A DNA stretch of 11,542 nucleotides from Holophagae bacterium (GTDB lineage: Bacteria; Acidobacteriota; Thermoanaerobaculia; Thermoanaerobaculales; Sulfomarinibacteraceae), in contig JAUWTC010000032.1 in NCBI GenBank assembly GCA_030609785.1, positions 1 through 11,542 on the forward strand, written 5' to 3'. Numbering within the stretch: position 1 is the stretch's first letter; each line of letters starts with the position of its first letter. The notes under the pieces were generated by a model. The model searched no databases, had not been told where the DNA came from, and worked only from the letters and a program-made list of their open reading frames with translations. Of this stretch, positions 1-5,919 are shown piece by piece. The position numbers and the translations under genes are program-made.

Positions 1-25
1 CGCTCGTCAACCGGAGGATGAGGGA

Positions 26-454
26 ATGGCCCGAAAACAGAGAGTCTTGATCCTGTGTACCGGCAATTCATGCCGTTCCCAGATGGCTGAGGGGTGGGTC
101 GAGCATCAGCTTGGAGAGACCTGGGAGGCACGTTCGGCAGGGACGAATCCTGCCGAAGATGTCCACCCCCTTGCCGTCACGGTGATGGCGGAGGTGGAGG
201 TTGATATTTCGAGAGGTGTGCCGGAGGACGTCGACAGGTACATGTCGGAAGCGTGGGATTTGGTAATCACGGTCTGTGACTCGGCCCAGGAAAAATGCCC
301 GGTGTTCCCAACCCCGGTTGAAACACTGCACGTCTCGTTCCCTGATCCAGCTGATGCCGAGGGTACGAGAGAGGAGCAGATCGAGGTCTTTCGCGTCGCC
401 AGGGATCAAATCCGGCGCCAACTCCTGCCAGAGATCGAACGACGAACGCGTTGA
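26..454 (+). CDS. arsC: Arsenate reductase, thioredoxin-coupled (low-molecular-weight phosphatase fold)
   Basis: Cytosolic enzyme predicted to reduce arsenate to arsenite, with electrons returned through thioredoxin. The 142-residue length is normal for the family. The phosphatase P-loop C-X5-R is present as CTGNSCR, with nucleophile C11, then C16 and R17. The two relay cysteines are C84 and C91 in the segment VCDSAQEKC. The general-acid aspartate is D107 in SFPDP. Together these match the three-cysteine arrangement of the Staphylococcus aureus pI258 type (Cys10/82/89) rather than the glutaredoxin-coupled E. coli R773 type. The ATG at 26 has a good ribosome site, GGAGG at 13-17, eight bases upstream. 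A TGA at 19-21 in another frame could be the end of an upstream ars gene, but only 25 bases are visible. It is convergent with the ssnA-like gene, with 35 bp between the stops. Confidence 0.93.
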   Translation: MARKQRVLILCTGNSCRSQMAEGWVEHQLGETWEARSAGTNPAEDVHPLAVTVMAEVEVDISRGVPEDVDRYMSEAWDLVITVCDSAQEKCPVFPTPVETLHVSFPDPADAEGTREEQIEVFRVARDQIRRQLLPEIERRTR

Positions 455-460
455 GGTGGG

Positions 461-499
461 TTAGAAACTCGAATTTCGAGTATCGAGTATCAAGTATCC
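461..499. repeat. Short palindrome plus tandem heptamers between convergent genes
   Basis: The gap between arsC and the ssnA-like gene holds a perfect inverted repeat, ACTCGAA-T-TTCGAGT (467-481), followed by three tandem heptamers: GAGTATC at 478-484, GAGTATC at 485-491 and AAGTATC at 492-498. The second heptamer supplies part of the ssnA-like stop codon and the third encodes its last two residues. A similar TTCGAGTATCGAG style is common in dispersed intergenic repeats of environmental bacteria (from memory, not tested). It could fold as a weak two-way terminator, but neither strand shows a T-run. Confidence 0.6.
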
Positions 500-1833
500 A
501 AGCTCCTGAACCGCTCCCAGAGCGCCGGTGTTGCGGCTCGGGCCTGATCGGCGACTTCTTCCACATCCAGGGTTGTATGGCGGAAGTCCTTGAGCAGTAT
601 CCGGCCTCGGGCGACGGTGTGGCGGACGACCCTTTCCGATGCGCCGTACAGCAGATGGCCGAAGGCATTAGTGTCGTCTACCGGCGTCGGTGGCGGCCCG
701 TCGATGACGATGATATCTGCCGGAGCGCCGGCCTCCAACAGGCCGAGCAGAGGCTCACCGAAAGCCTGAGCAGCGCGTCGCGTATTGGCGGCGAGAAGCC
801 CAGGCACGGTGTCGAAACCGGTTGTCGGATCACCCGTACCTGCTCGCACGCCCAAGAAGGCCGCCCGTTGGGAGCGCAGCATGTGGGACGACATGCCGTC
901 GGTCCCGAGGCCCACGGTGCATCCGAGGCTGAGGGCGGCCTCCAGGTCGAGGCGGCCGACGGCGTTGTTGTTGTTGCTTTCGGGATTATGGATCAGGGTG
1001 GCGCCGTTCTCGGCGACTCTGGAGACATCGTATGGGTCCAGGTGGACACCGTGAGCCAGCAGGGCTCGGCCGTCCAAGAGTCCGAAGTGGTCGAGGCGGT
1101 TCAGTGGAGTCCGGCCGTATCGCTCCTGAGAGAGTTTGGCGTCCAGGAGATCCTCGGCCAGGTGGATGTGGATGCCCAGATCTGCCGGTCGCTGTCTGGC
1201 CGCCTGTTCGAGGGTGGCATCGGAGACGGTGAAGGATGCGTGCAGCCCCAAGAGACCTCGCAGCCGGGGATTCTCCCGGTGATCTAAAGCGAACTGGAGG
1301 TTTTCCTCGAGGCCGGCCATGGCCTCATCGTGTCCGTTGCGGTCGGAGACTTCGTAACACAGGATTGCCGAAAGACCGGCCTCCCTGACGACGTCGGCGA
1401 TCAGTTCGAGACTGCCGCTCAGGCACGAGGGCGAGGCGTGGTGGTCAAAGACGGTCGTACAGCCCCACCGGATGCAGTCGGCCAGACTGAGGGCGGCAGA
1501 CAGCCGTACGGTCTCGGCATCAAGGGCTCGGTCAAGCCGCCACCAAAGACCCTCGAGGATCTCTCCGAAATCGTGCATCGGTGTTCCGGGGTCAAGCCCG
1601 CGGGCCAGGGCCGAATAGAAGTGATGGTGCAGGTTGACGAGGCCCGGCAGAATCAGCCCGCCGTGGGCATCGAGCAGGTCGGCCCGAGGGTAGGTGGCGC
1701 CGAGCTCCTCGAAGGCGCCGACGTCAATGATGCGATCCCCTTCGATAGCAACCGAGCCGTTTGTCACCACATTGGGATTCCGGCCGAACGATGCGACGAC
1801 CGTGCCGGGGCCAATAACCGTGACGGGGTTCAT
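490..1833 (-). CDS. ssnA: SsnA-type aminohydrolase (ATZ/TRZ amidohydrolase family)
   Basis: Metal-dependent hydrolase of 447 residues, close to the roughly 440 residues of E. coli SsnA. The family acts on amino- or chloro-substituted heterocycles. In purine-degrading clusters SsnA is assigned to a deamination or ring-hydrolysis step, but its exact substrate is uncertain. All expected metal ligands are visible: H69 and H71 in NLHHHF, H224 with E227 in HIHLAE, H261 in LLAHGVHL, and D312 in GTDG. Diagnostic SsnA blocks WWRLDRALD (97-105) and DHHASP (130-135) are near-identical to my recollection of the E. coli protein. The ATG overlaps the stop of the upstream amidohydrolase gene as ATGA (1830-1833), with a strong AGGAGG six bases before it, so the pair is translationally coupled. 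It is cytosolic, with no signal peptide. The gene ends at the tandem heptamer repeat. Confidence 0.9.
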   Translation of the reverse strand: MNPVTVIGPGTVVASFGRNPNVVTNGSVAIEGDRIIDVGAFEELGATYPRADLLDAHGGLILPGLVNLHHHFYSALARGLDPGTPMHDFGEILEGLWWRLDRALDAETVRLSAALSLADCIRWGCTTVFDHHASPSCLSGSLELIADVVREAGLSAILCYEVSDRNGHDEAMAGLEENLQFALDHRENPRLRGLLGLHASFTVSDATLEQAARQRPADLGIHIHLAEDLLDAKLSQERYGRTPLNRLDHFGLLDGRALLAHGVHLDPYDVSRVAENGATLIHNPESNNNNAVGRLDLEAALSLGCTVGLGTDGMSSHMLRSQRAAFLGVRAGTGDPTTGFDTVPGLLAANTRRAAQAFGEPLLGLLEAGAPADIIVIDGPPPTPVDDTNAFGHLLYGASERVVRHTVARGRILLKDFRHTTLDVEEVADQARAATPALWERFRSLDT

Positions 1834-3221
1834 GAGGAGCCTCCTCTTCTGATGAATCGGCCGGGCGCTCGCTCGGCAAAGGTCTCGCGACCGACCTCGT
1901 CTCGGACAAATACCCGTCGGCCTCTAACCCAAGTCTCCTGGATCCGGCCCTTGAGGGCCATGTCTTCCAAGGGTGTGTAGCGGTTCTTGTTATGGAGTTC
2001 CTCCGCGCGGACCGTCCAAGTAGAGTGTTCGTTGATCACCGAAAAATCGGCGTCGTAGCCCTTTTCAATCCGGCCCTTGCGCCGGCCGACGCCGAAGAAG
2101 TCGGCGGGGGCCCGACTGGTGATTTCCACCAGGCGCTCCAGCGTGATCCGGCCTTTGGCGACACCTTCCGAGAAGAGGGTGGGAAGGAGCAGCTCGACCC
2201 CGGGTACACCACCGTAGTCGGTCCAGATCGAGCCGGTGTTTTTTTCTTCCGGCCACACTCCGGCGGCGTGATCGGAGGCAACGTAGAGAATCTCTCCAGT
2301 TTCAAGGCCGCGCCACAGCCCCTCTCGGTCCCTCTGTGATTTGACGACCGGCGCCGTCTTGAGCAGAGCGCCGAGCCGCTTGAGGTCGGCATCGGTGAAG
2401 AGCAGATAATGGGGACAGGTTTCCGCGGACAAGGGCAGGCCTTCGGACCGGGCCTCCGTGACGATATCGAGCGCCTCCCAGGAGGCGATGTGCACGATAT
2501 GGATGCGGGCGCCGGTCTTTCGGCAGAGTGTTCGAAGGGTTCGGGCTGCGGAAATCTCGGCCTCGGCAGGTCGAGCCGAGGCGTAGTCCAGCGGCGAGTC
2601 TCCTCCGCGAGCACGGGCGGCACTCCTGGCTGCCTCAACGACCTGGCGATCCTCGGCGTGCACGCCGACGGGCAGGCCGCGCCTTGTGGTTAATTCCAGG
2701 ACTATTTGCGCCTGCTCGGGAGTGACGTCCCTGAATGTGTCCATGCCGGAGAGCAGGTAGATCTTGATGGCGGCCACCCCAGCGTCGACCAGGCCTTCGA
2801 CCTGATCTTTCCAGTCGGCGTTCTCCAGCACATTGCCGGAGACACCTCCCCACAGCATGAAGTCGACATGGGCCTTGGGTGCGATGATTTCGAGCTTGGT
2901 TTGGAGGTTTTCGGCGGAGGTGACCGGCGGCAGCGAGGTGCAGGGCATGTCGACGACCATCGTCACCCCGCCGGCTGCTGCGGCTCGCGTGCCCGTGGCG
3001 AAGTCTTCGCGCTGAGTGAATCCCGGATCGTCAAAGTGCACGTGGCCGTCAATGACTCCTGGGAGGACCAGGGCGCCCCGGAGATCGAGCCGTGTATCTG
3101 CCGACACCACCTCCCCTGGTTTGAGAACCGCGCCAATCTGCTCGCCTTCGACGAGCAACTGCGCCGGGCGCCGTTCGTTGCCCTTCCCGGAGATCACCAG
3201 ATTGTGGAGCAGCGTTTTCAT
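1830..3221 (-). CDS. Allantoinase-type cyclic amidohydrolase (dihydropyrimidinase/hydantoinase superfamily)
   Basis: Predicted cytosolic zinc enzyme of 463 residues that opens a cyclic amide or ureide ring. The two-metal site is complete: H60 and H62 in DGHVHF, the carbamylated lysine K153 in AIKIYL, H188 in GVHAED, H244 in HIVHIAS, and D317 in ASDHA. These positions run almost in register with E. coli allantoinase AllB. The blocks AETCPHYL (266-273) and the following KTAPV segment also look more like AllB than like the hydantoinase HyuA. In anaerobic purine/urate clusters an enzyme of this superfamily (HyuA) sits beside YgfK and SsnA, so the substrate may be a reduced purine product rather than allantoin. 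The start ATG has no strong ribosome site. It is the first gene of a two-gene unit with the ssnA-like gene, divergent from the toxin-antitoxin pair across 77 bp. Confidence 0.87.
   Translation of the reverse strand: MKTLLHNLVISGKGNERRPAQLLVEGEQIGAVLKPGEVVSADTRLDLRGALVLPGVIDGHVHFDDPGFTQREDFATGTRAAAAGGVTMVVDMPCTSLPPVTSAENLQTKLEIIAPKAHVDFMLWGGVSGNVLENADWKDQVEGLVDAGVAAIKIYLLSGMDTFRDVTPEQAQIVLELTTRRGLPVGVHAEDRQVVEAARSAARARGGDSPLDYASARPAEAEISAARTLRTLCRKTGARIHIVHIASWEALDIVTEARSEGLPLSAETCPHYLLFTDADLKRLGALLKTAPVVKSQRDREGLWRGLETGEILYVASDHAAGVWPEEKNTGSIWTDYGGVPGVELLLPTLFSEGVAKGRITLERLVEITSRAPADFFGVGRRKGRIEKGYDADFSVINEHSTWTVRAEELHNKNRYTPLEDMALKGRIQETWVRGRRVFVRDEVGRETFAERAPGRFIRRGGSS
1834..1846 (-). promoter_or_regulatory. 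Shine-Dalgarno site of the ssnA-like gene inside a 6-bp palindrome
   Basis: Read on the minus strand, GAGGAG-G-CTCCTC immediately precedes the ATG at 1833. It contains AGGAGG at good spacing. The perfect arms could pair and partly hide the ribosome site until ribosomes finishing the upstream gene open it. This is consistent with coupling through the ATGA overlap. The palindrome also encodes the last codons of the upstream gene, so it may be incidental. Confidence 0.5.
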
Positions 3222-3267
3222 TCATTCAGCTTACGCCATCCGAATAAATGGGTCTCATGGGACACAG

Positions 3268-3282
3268 ACTAATACCCTGAGT
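3268..3282 (+). promoter_or_regulatory. Upstream palindromic operator of the vapBC-like pair
   Basis: ACTAATACCCTGAGT matches the downstream palindrome at 3290-3304 in 12 of 15 positions, with centres exactly 22 bp apart (about two helical turns). It lies within larger 7-bp arms, ACAGACT (3264-3270) and AGTCTGT (3280-3286). It sits between the presumed -35 region and the -10 box, where a ribbon-helix-helix antitoxin would block transcription. Confidence 0.6.
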
Positions 3283-3283
3283 C

Positions 3284-3292
3284 TGTTATACT
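3284..3292 (+). promoter_or_regulatory. Extended -10 promoter of the vapBC-like pair (leaderless start)
   Basis: TGTTATACT contains the extended -10 element TGn followed by TATACT, five of six consensus bases. The hexamer ends at 3292, so transcription should begin near 3299, the A of the antitoxin start codon. A convincing -35 is not visible (CAGACT at 3265-3270, 16-bp spacing, is poor), as is typical of extended -10 promoters. Confidence 0.6.
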
Positions 3293-3304
3293 CATCCCAT
3301 GAGT
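3290..3304 (+). promoter_or_regulatory. Downstream palindromic operator overlapping -10 and start codon
   Basis: ACTCAT-CCC-ATGAGT is a perfect 6-bp inverted repeat around a 3-bp spacer. It overlaps the end of the -10 box and the antitoxin start codon. A longer 9-bp arm pair, CTCATGGGA (3254-3262) with TCCCATGAG (3295-3303), also spans the promoter. This is the layout expected for autorepression by a VapB-type dimer or a VapBC complex. Confidence 0.6.
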
Positions 3305-3556
3305 CAAAGACTTCAAGTCGTGTTCGAAGATGAAGAACTCGAGGCCATCAGGGAGATGGCCCGGCGGCAGCACACCACCGTCGCGGAATGGGTTCGGCGG
3401 TCCCTTCGTGAAGCTCGCAGGGCAGAGTCCACTGGAGATCCAGAGGCAAAATTGGCAGCCATCCGAACAGCCGTAAAGTACGATTTCCCTTCAGCGGATA
3501 TCGATGTGATGCTGGGAGAGATCGAACGGGGCTACGGTTTCGAGGGGGATGAGTGA
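3299..3556 (+). CDS. vapB: VapB-like ribbon-helix-helix antitoxin
   Basis: Small 85-residue protein that should bind its own promoter and neutralise the toxin encoded next. Its N-terminus fits a ribbon-helix-helix fold: a short strand (RLQVVF, 4-9), a first helix (about 11-24), then TTVAEWVRRSLREAR as the second helix (about 26-40). The remaining tail (about 45-85, acidic and aromatic, including DFPSADIDVML) is typical of the part that wraps a PIN toxin. The ATG at 3299 has no Shine-Dalgarno site, because the sequence before it is the promoter itself. This favours translation from a leaderless transcript. It overlaps the toxin start by four bases. The subfamily is uncertain, but the pairing makes the role secure. 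Confidence 0.85.
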   Translation: MSQRLQVVFEDEELEAIREMARRQHTTVAEWVRRSLREARRAESTGDPEAKLAAIRTAVKYDFPSADIDVMLGEIERGYGFEGDE

Positions 3557-3948
3557 TTCTGATCGACTCAAACATCCCGATGTACCTGGTTGGAAGAGAC
3601 CATCCCCTCAAGATCGACGCACACAGACTCCTCGAAACGTTGGTTGTTGAGAAGAGACGTCTGGTGACCGACACTGAGGTCTTCCAGGAGATCCTCCATC
3701 GGTACGTCGCCATCAACCGGAGAGACGCCATCCAACCGGCGTTCGACGTCCTCCAGAAGCTTGTCGATGAGATCATCCCTGTAGAATTTTCCGACATCGA
3801 AGGAGCGAAAGCCATTGTCCTCGGGCACCAACGACTCTCCGCTCGAGATGCTGTGCACCTTGCCGTCATGGAACGCCAAGGGATCTCGGACATCGCGACG
3901 TTTGACCGGGGCTTCGACGGGTATCCGGGGGTTCGTCGCTGGAGTTGA
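3553..3948 (+). CDS. vapC: VapC-like PIN-domain ribonuclease toxin
   Basis: Toxin of 131 residues with a PIN fold, a metal-dependent RNase that typically cuts tRNA or rRNA when freed from its antitoxin. The acidic active-site set is visible: D5 in MILIDSN, E46 in VFQEIL, D99 in SARDAVHLAV, and D118 (or D122) in TFDRGFD. The start is GTG at 3553 and overlaps the antitoxin stop as GTGA. A GAGGGGGA ribosome site lies just upstream, so synthesis of the toxin depends on translation of the antitoxin. Length and residues appear intact, so it is probably functional. Its real target RNA cannot be told from sequence. No clear terminator follows the stop. Confidence 0.88.
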   Translation: MILIDSNIPMYLVGRDHPLKIDAHRLLETLVVEKRRLVTDTEVFQEILHRYVAINRRDAIQPAFDVLQKLVDEIIPVEFSDIEGAKAIVLGHQRLSARDAVHLAVMERQGISDIATFDRGFDGYPGVRRWS

Positions 3949-4095
3949 GGAGTTCCGGCACCGGTCCCAATAGACGGTCGATGAATTTCATAATTATGCG
4001 GCTTGCCATTATTCAAGCACGCATAAACTAGCCCAGGTCGCGGTAGTGAACACCGACCATCTCAAAAGTAGTTGTGAGCGACTGTCGGGTGCTAT

Positions 4096-4115
4096 TTGGT
4101 TTTCTCCGAAACCAA
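4096..4115. repeat. 7-bp inverted repeat with 6-nt loop
   Basis: TTGGTTT (4096-4102) and AAACCAA (4109-4115) are perfect complements around TCTCCG. It lies next to the GC-rich hairpin downstream, so the two may form one composite repeat element. No T-run follows in either direction. Confidence 0.45.
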
Positions 4116-4130
4116 TCGGCATTTGCAAGC

Positions 4131-4164
4131 ACCTGTAGGGGCGGGGTTTATCCCCGCCCGCAAA
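4131..4164. repeat. GC-rich hairpin repeat, probably a dispersed intergenic element
   Basis: GGGCGGGG (4139-4146) and CCCCGCCC (4152-4159) are perfect 8-bp arms around a 5-base loop TTTAT, inside ACCTGTAGGGGCGGG...CCCGCAAAA. This wording, with GTAGGGGCGGG arms, is recalled as a frequent dispersed hairpin in diverse environmental genomes. It lies about 35 bases past the stop of the minus-strand exported-protein gene and could slow or end its transcript, but it lacks the T-run of an intrinsic terminator. Confidence 0.6.
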
Positions 4165-4193
4165 ACCGACAGTCCAGCCTCGGTCCGCCTTGA

Positions 4194-5552
4194 TCAGTCG
4201 GGAGGACAAACGGTGGTCTCTGGCCGGGAAAGAGGCCGGGGCTCGCGCATCTGCAGGGTGTCAGGTCGTCCACCGGTGCTTTTCAAAAAATAGACCGTGC
4301 CGGACGCGTCAAAATTTGCGTGGGCGATGATTCCGCCGCGAAGGCCACCGTGATCGGCCCGGGTGTCAGGATTCCCTTGGTCAAACCACGGCCAGGGGAA
4401 GGTAGCGCGGACAGTGGCGTTGTCTGCCTTAAATTTGACGGCAGCCCAGGTGATCCCGTTGGGTTGGCTTTGCGAGACCGATTTGCGAATAATGTGACCG
4501 CCGTCGATCTCCCAGTTCAGGGTGACCCCGCCTGCCGGTGCTCCCCGTGGGTCGAATACCAGCCATCGTGAAATGTAGGCCTCCCCCCAGATATCACTGG
4601 CGATATTGAGCACTGGGAAGCCGAAGGGAATACTCTTGAAGTCCCCCTCACTCGCTGTTCTGGTCCTTGTTACCGTCAATCGATAGGGACCGGCGCCGCG
4701 ACTGGTCCGGCAGATTACCAGGTAGACGCCGGGTTTGGCAGGTTCATACCCTTCGATCCGGGCATCGGAATTGGCTGCGGAAATATTGTCCGAGTAGCAG
4801 GATTCGCCACAGATCAGGCCGTCTGGAGAGGCGATCATCAACTCGGGATCCACGGACTTCGGGTGGAAGATGCTCAGTGAGGTATCGACTCTTTCCAGGG
4901 AAAGGTCAAAGCGGGCGCCGGCGCCGGTTGTGAGGAGGAAGAAATCGGTTTCACCAGGGCCGGACCAGGAGCCCATCACAACCTGGCCGGGAGTGAGGGG
5001 CTGGGCAAGCGCGATGGCGCCATTATCGGAAGGTAGAGGGTCCTCGGGAGGAAGGCCCCAAGTGGGGGGTACCACCTCCAGAGCCGGGGTCCAAGGCCCC
5101 AAGTGCTCTTCCCTTGAGAAACGGGCCGCCAACCAATAGCGCCCCGGGGGGAGGTCCGGGGGAAGCTGGAGTTTCACCGAATGGTCCGACTCGCTCTGGG
5201 CAACACCTTCAAAGAGGATCTCACGAGAGGAAGGTCCTCTCGAAAAGGCGATCGAGACCTCCCGTTCGGGGAGAAAGTGCTGGCCGTAGATGCGAATTGC
5301 CTCTCCGGGCACGGTGCGACCAGGGGCCACCGCGGCAATATCCCGATTGGAACCCGACTCCGCGAAGAGGGGGGCCGTGATCGTCAGCAGGGCCGCGGCC
5401 GAGAGAATAACGAGCCACCGTCGGTGGGGCTTCAAGTTCGGCTCTTTGGAACGACGCCCAATCTGGCGCACCAGATCTTCTTCGATTGTGCGTTCGCCGA
5501 GACTCCTGCCGAAGGACCAGTTCCCGGGGGATGGCAGAAGCAAAGGCTTCAT
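4194..5552 (-). CDS. Exported protein with IPT/TIG-like and PPC-like domains, function unknown
   Basis: Predicted secreted or periplasmic protein, about 452 residues from the ATG at 5552. A signal peptide is clear: PHRRWLVILSAAALLTITAP followed by LFA and a likely cut before ES. It lies about 40 residues inside that start, so GTG at 5471 or, best for the signal, TTG at 5435 (weak AAAGAG upstream) may be the true start. Reading further upstream than 5552 enters dispersed-repeat-like DNA and is unlikely to be coding. After the signal come an IPT/TIG-like beta domain beginning AAVAPGRTVPGEAIRIYGQHF, a segment like the bacterial pre-peptidase C-terminal domain (from LTPGQVVMGSWSGPGETDFFLL through GVYLVICRTSRGAGPYRLTV), and a C-terminal Ig-like beta region. 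The PPC-like segment has two close cysteines (ICGESC), possibly a disulfide. No catalytic domain is visible. It may bind surface or extracellular ligands. Confidence 0.7.
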   Translation of the reverse strand: MKPLLLPSPGNWSFGRSLGERTIEEDLVRQIGRRSKEPNLKPHRRWLVILSAAALLTITAPLFAESGSNRDIAAVAPGRTVPGEAIRIYGQHFLPEREVSIAFSRGPSSREILFEGVAQSESDHSVKLQLPPDLPPGRYWLAARFSREEHLGPWTPALEVVPPTWGLPPEDPLPSDNGAIALAQPLTPGQVVMGSWSGPGETDFFLLTTGAGARFDLSLERVDTSLSIFHPKSVDPELMIASPDGLICGESCYSDNISAANSDARIEGYEPAKPGVYLVICRTSRGAGPYRLTVTRTRTASEGDFKSIPFGFPVLNIASDIWGEAYISRWLVFDPRGAPAGGVTLNWEIDGGHIIRKSVSQSQPNGITWAAVKFKADNATVRATFPWPWFDQGNPDTRADHGGLRGGIIAHANFDASGTVYFLKSTGGRPDTLQMREPRPLSRPETTVCPPD

Positions 5553-5600
5553 CGCACCGTTTCCAACAGACCCGGTTTGGGTGCCACCTGAGCCGCTTGC

Positions 5601-5655
5601 AAAAACCACGGAAGAGCCACAAAAAGGCACAAAAATGCGCAAGGAAGAAAGGCAA
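5601..5655. repeat. Short-word repeat block of the 'GTGGTTTTTGTGCC' type
   Basis: The plus strand reads AAAAACCACGG, then AGCCACAAAAAGGCACAAAA, then further A-rich purine words. The minus strand therefore repeats TTTTTGTG with small changes. I recall this style of degenerate tandem wording as dispersed intergenic repeats in Acidobacteriota and Planctomycetes-type genomes. It translates to low-complexity, cysteine- and phenylalanine-rich sequence in the upstream extension of the exported-protein frame, evidence that the extension is not coding. Confidence 0.5.
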
Positions 5656-5683
5656 AAGGCCAGCTGGGACTGAATGTGGGAGC

Positions 5684-5701
5684 GCGGGGCTCCTGCCCCG
5701 C
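5684..5701. repeat. GC-rich hairpin within the intergenic repeat region
   Basis: GCGGGG (5684-5689) and CCCCGC (5696-5701) are perfect arms around CTCCTG. A competing pairing, GGAGC (5679-5683) with GCTCC (5689-5693), overlaps it. The phrase GGGAGCGCGGGGCTCCTG looks like another dispersed hairpin element rather than a gene-specific terminator. Confidence 0.45.
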
Positions 5702-5919
5702 ATCGTGACTCTCGGAGTTTTGCAAGAGGCTCACGTGTCACAAAGTCGGGTGTATTCCTCATCCGGGCTCTACCATATCGCCTCTTGACCATTGATTCCA
5801 GAATCGGGTCCGGGGCAGGGCCCGGATCAGGTTCAGTGACCAGAGGCAGCGACCGTGACAGCGAACAGCGTCAGAGAGCATGATCAGCATCGGCGACAGG
5901 TTTGGCGACAGGGACCGCA

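Larger units (their letters stand above)
3949..4193. other. Gene-free gap with two hairpins between convergent genes
   Basis: This 245-bp gap separates the ends of the vapC-like gene and the exported-protein gene. I see no gene. It contains a small AT-rich palindrome, CATAATTATG (3989-3998), a perfect 7-bp stem TTGGTTT/AAACCAA (4096-4115), and the GC-rich hairpin listed separately at 4139-4159. Base composition is more AT-rich than in the neighbours. Confidence 0.6.
5553..5919. other. Intergenic region with dispersed-repeat-like sequence
   Basis: This 367-bp gap lies between the end of the ygfK-like gene and the start of the exported-protein gene. I see no gene, tRNA or clear terminator. Contents are an A-rich block of short repeated words (5601-5655), a GC hairpin (5684-5701), and a second hairpin TCCGGG/CCCGGA (5809-5826). 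The last lies about 95 bases past the ygfK-like stop and might end that transcript, although no T-run follows. A promoter for the exported-protein gene should also be here, but I cannot point to one. Confidence 0.55.

Noticed and set aside
451..1980. Plus-strand open frames opposite the ssnA-like gene
   Set aside because: Shadows of the minus-strand gene. The first begins in the intergenic repeat and has no plausible ribosome site.
5553..5792. Extension of the exported protein to the ATG at 5792
   Set aside because: The added 80 residues derive from intergenic repeat-like DNA, are of unusual composition, and lie before a normal signal peptide.
5808..5827. Rho-independent terminator after the ygfK-like gene
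   Set aside because: A GC hairpin exists but no T-run follows on the minus strand. It is left as a hairpin only.
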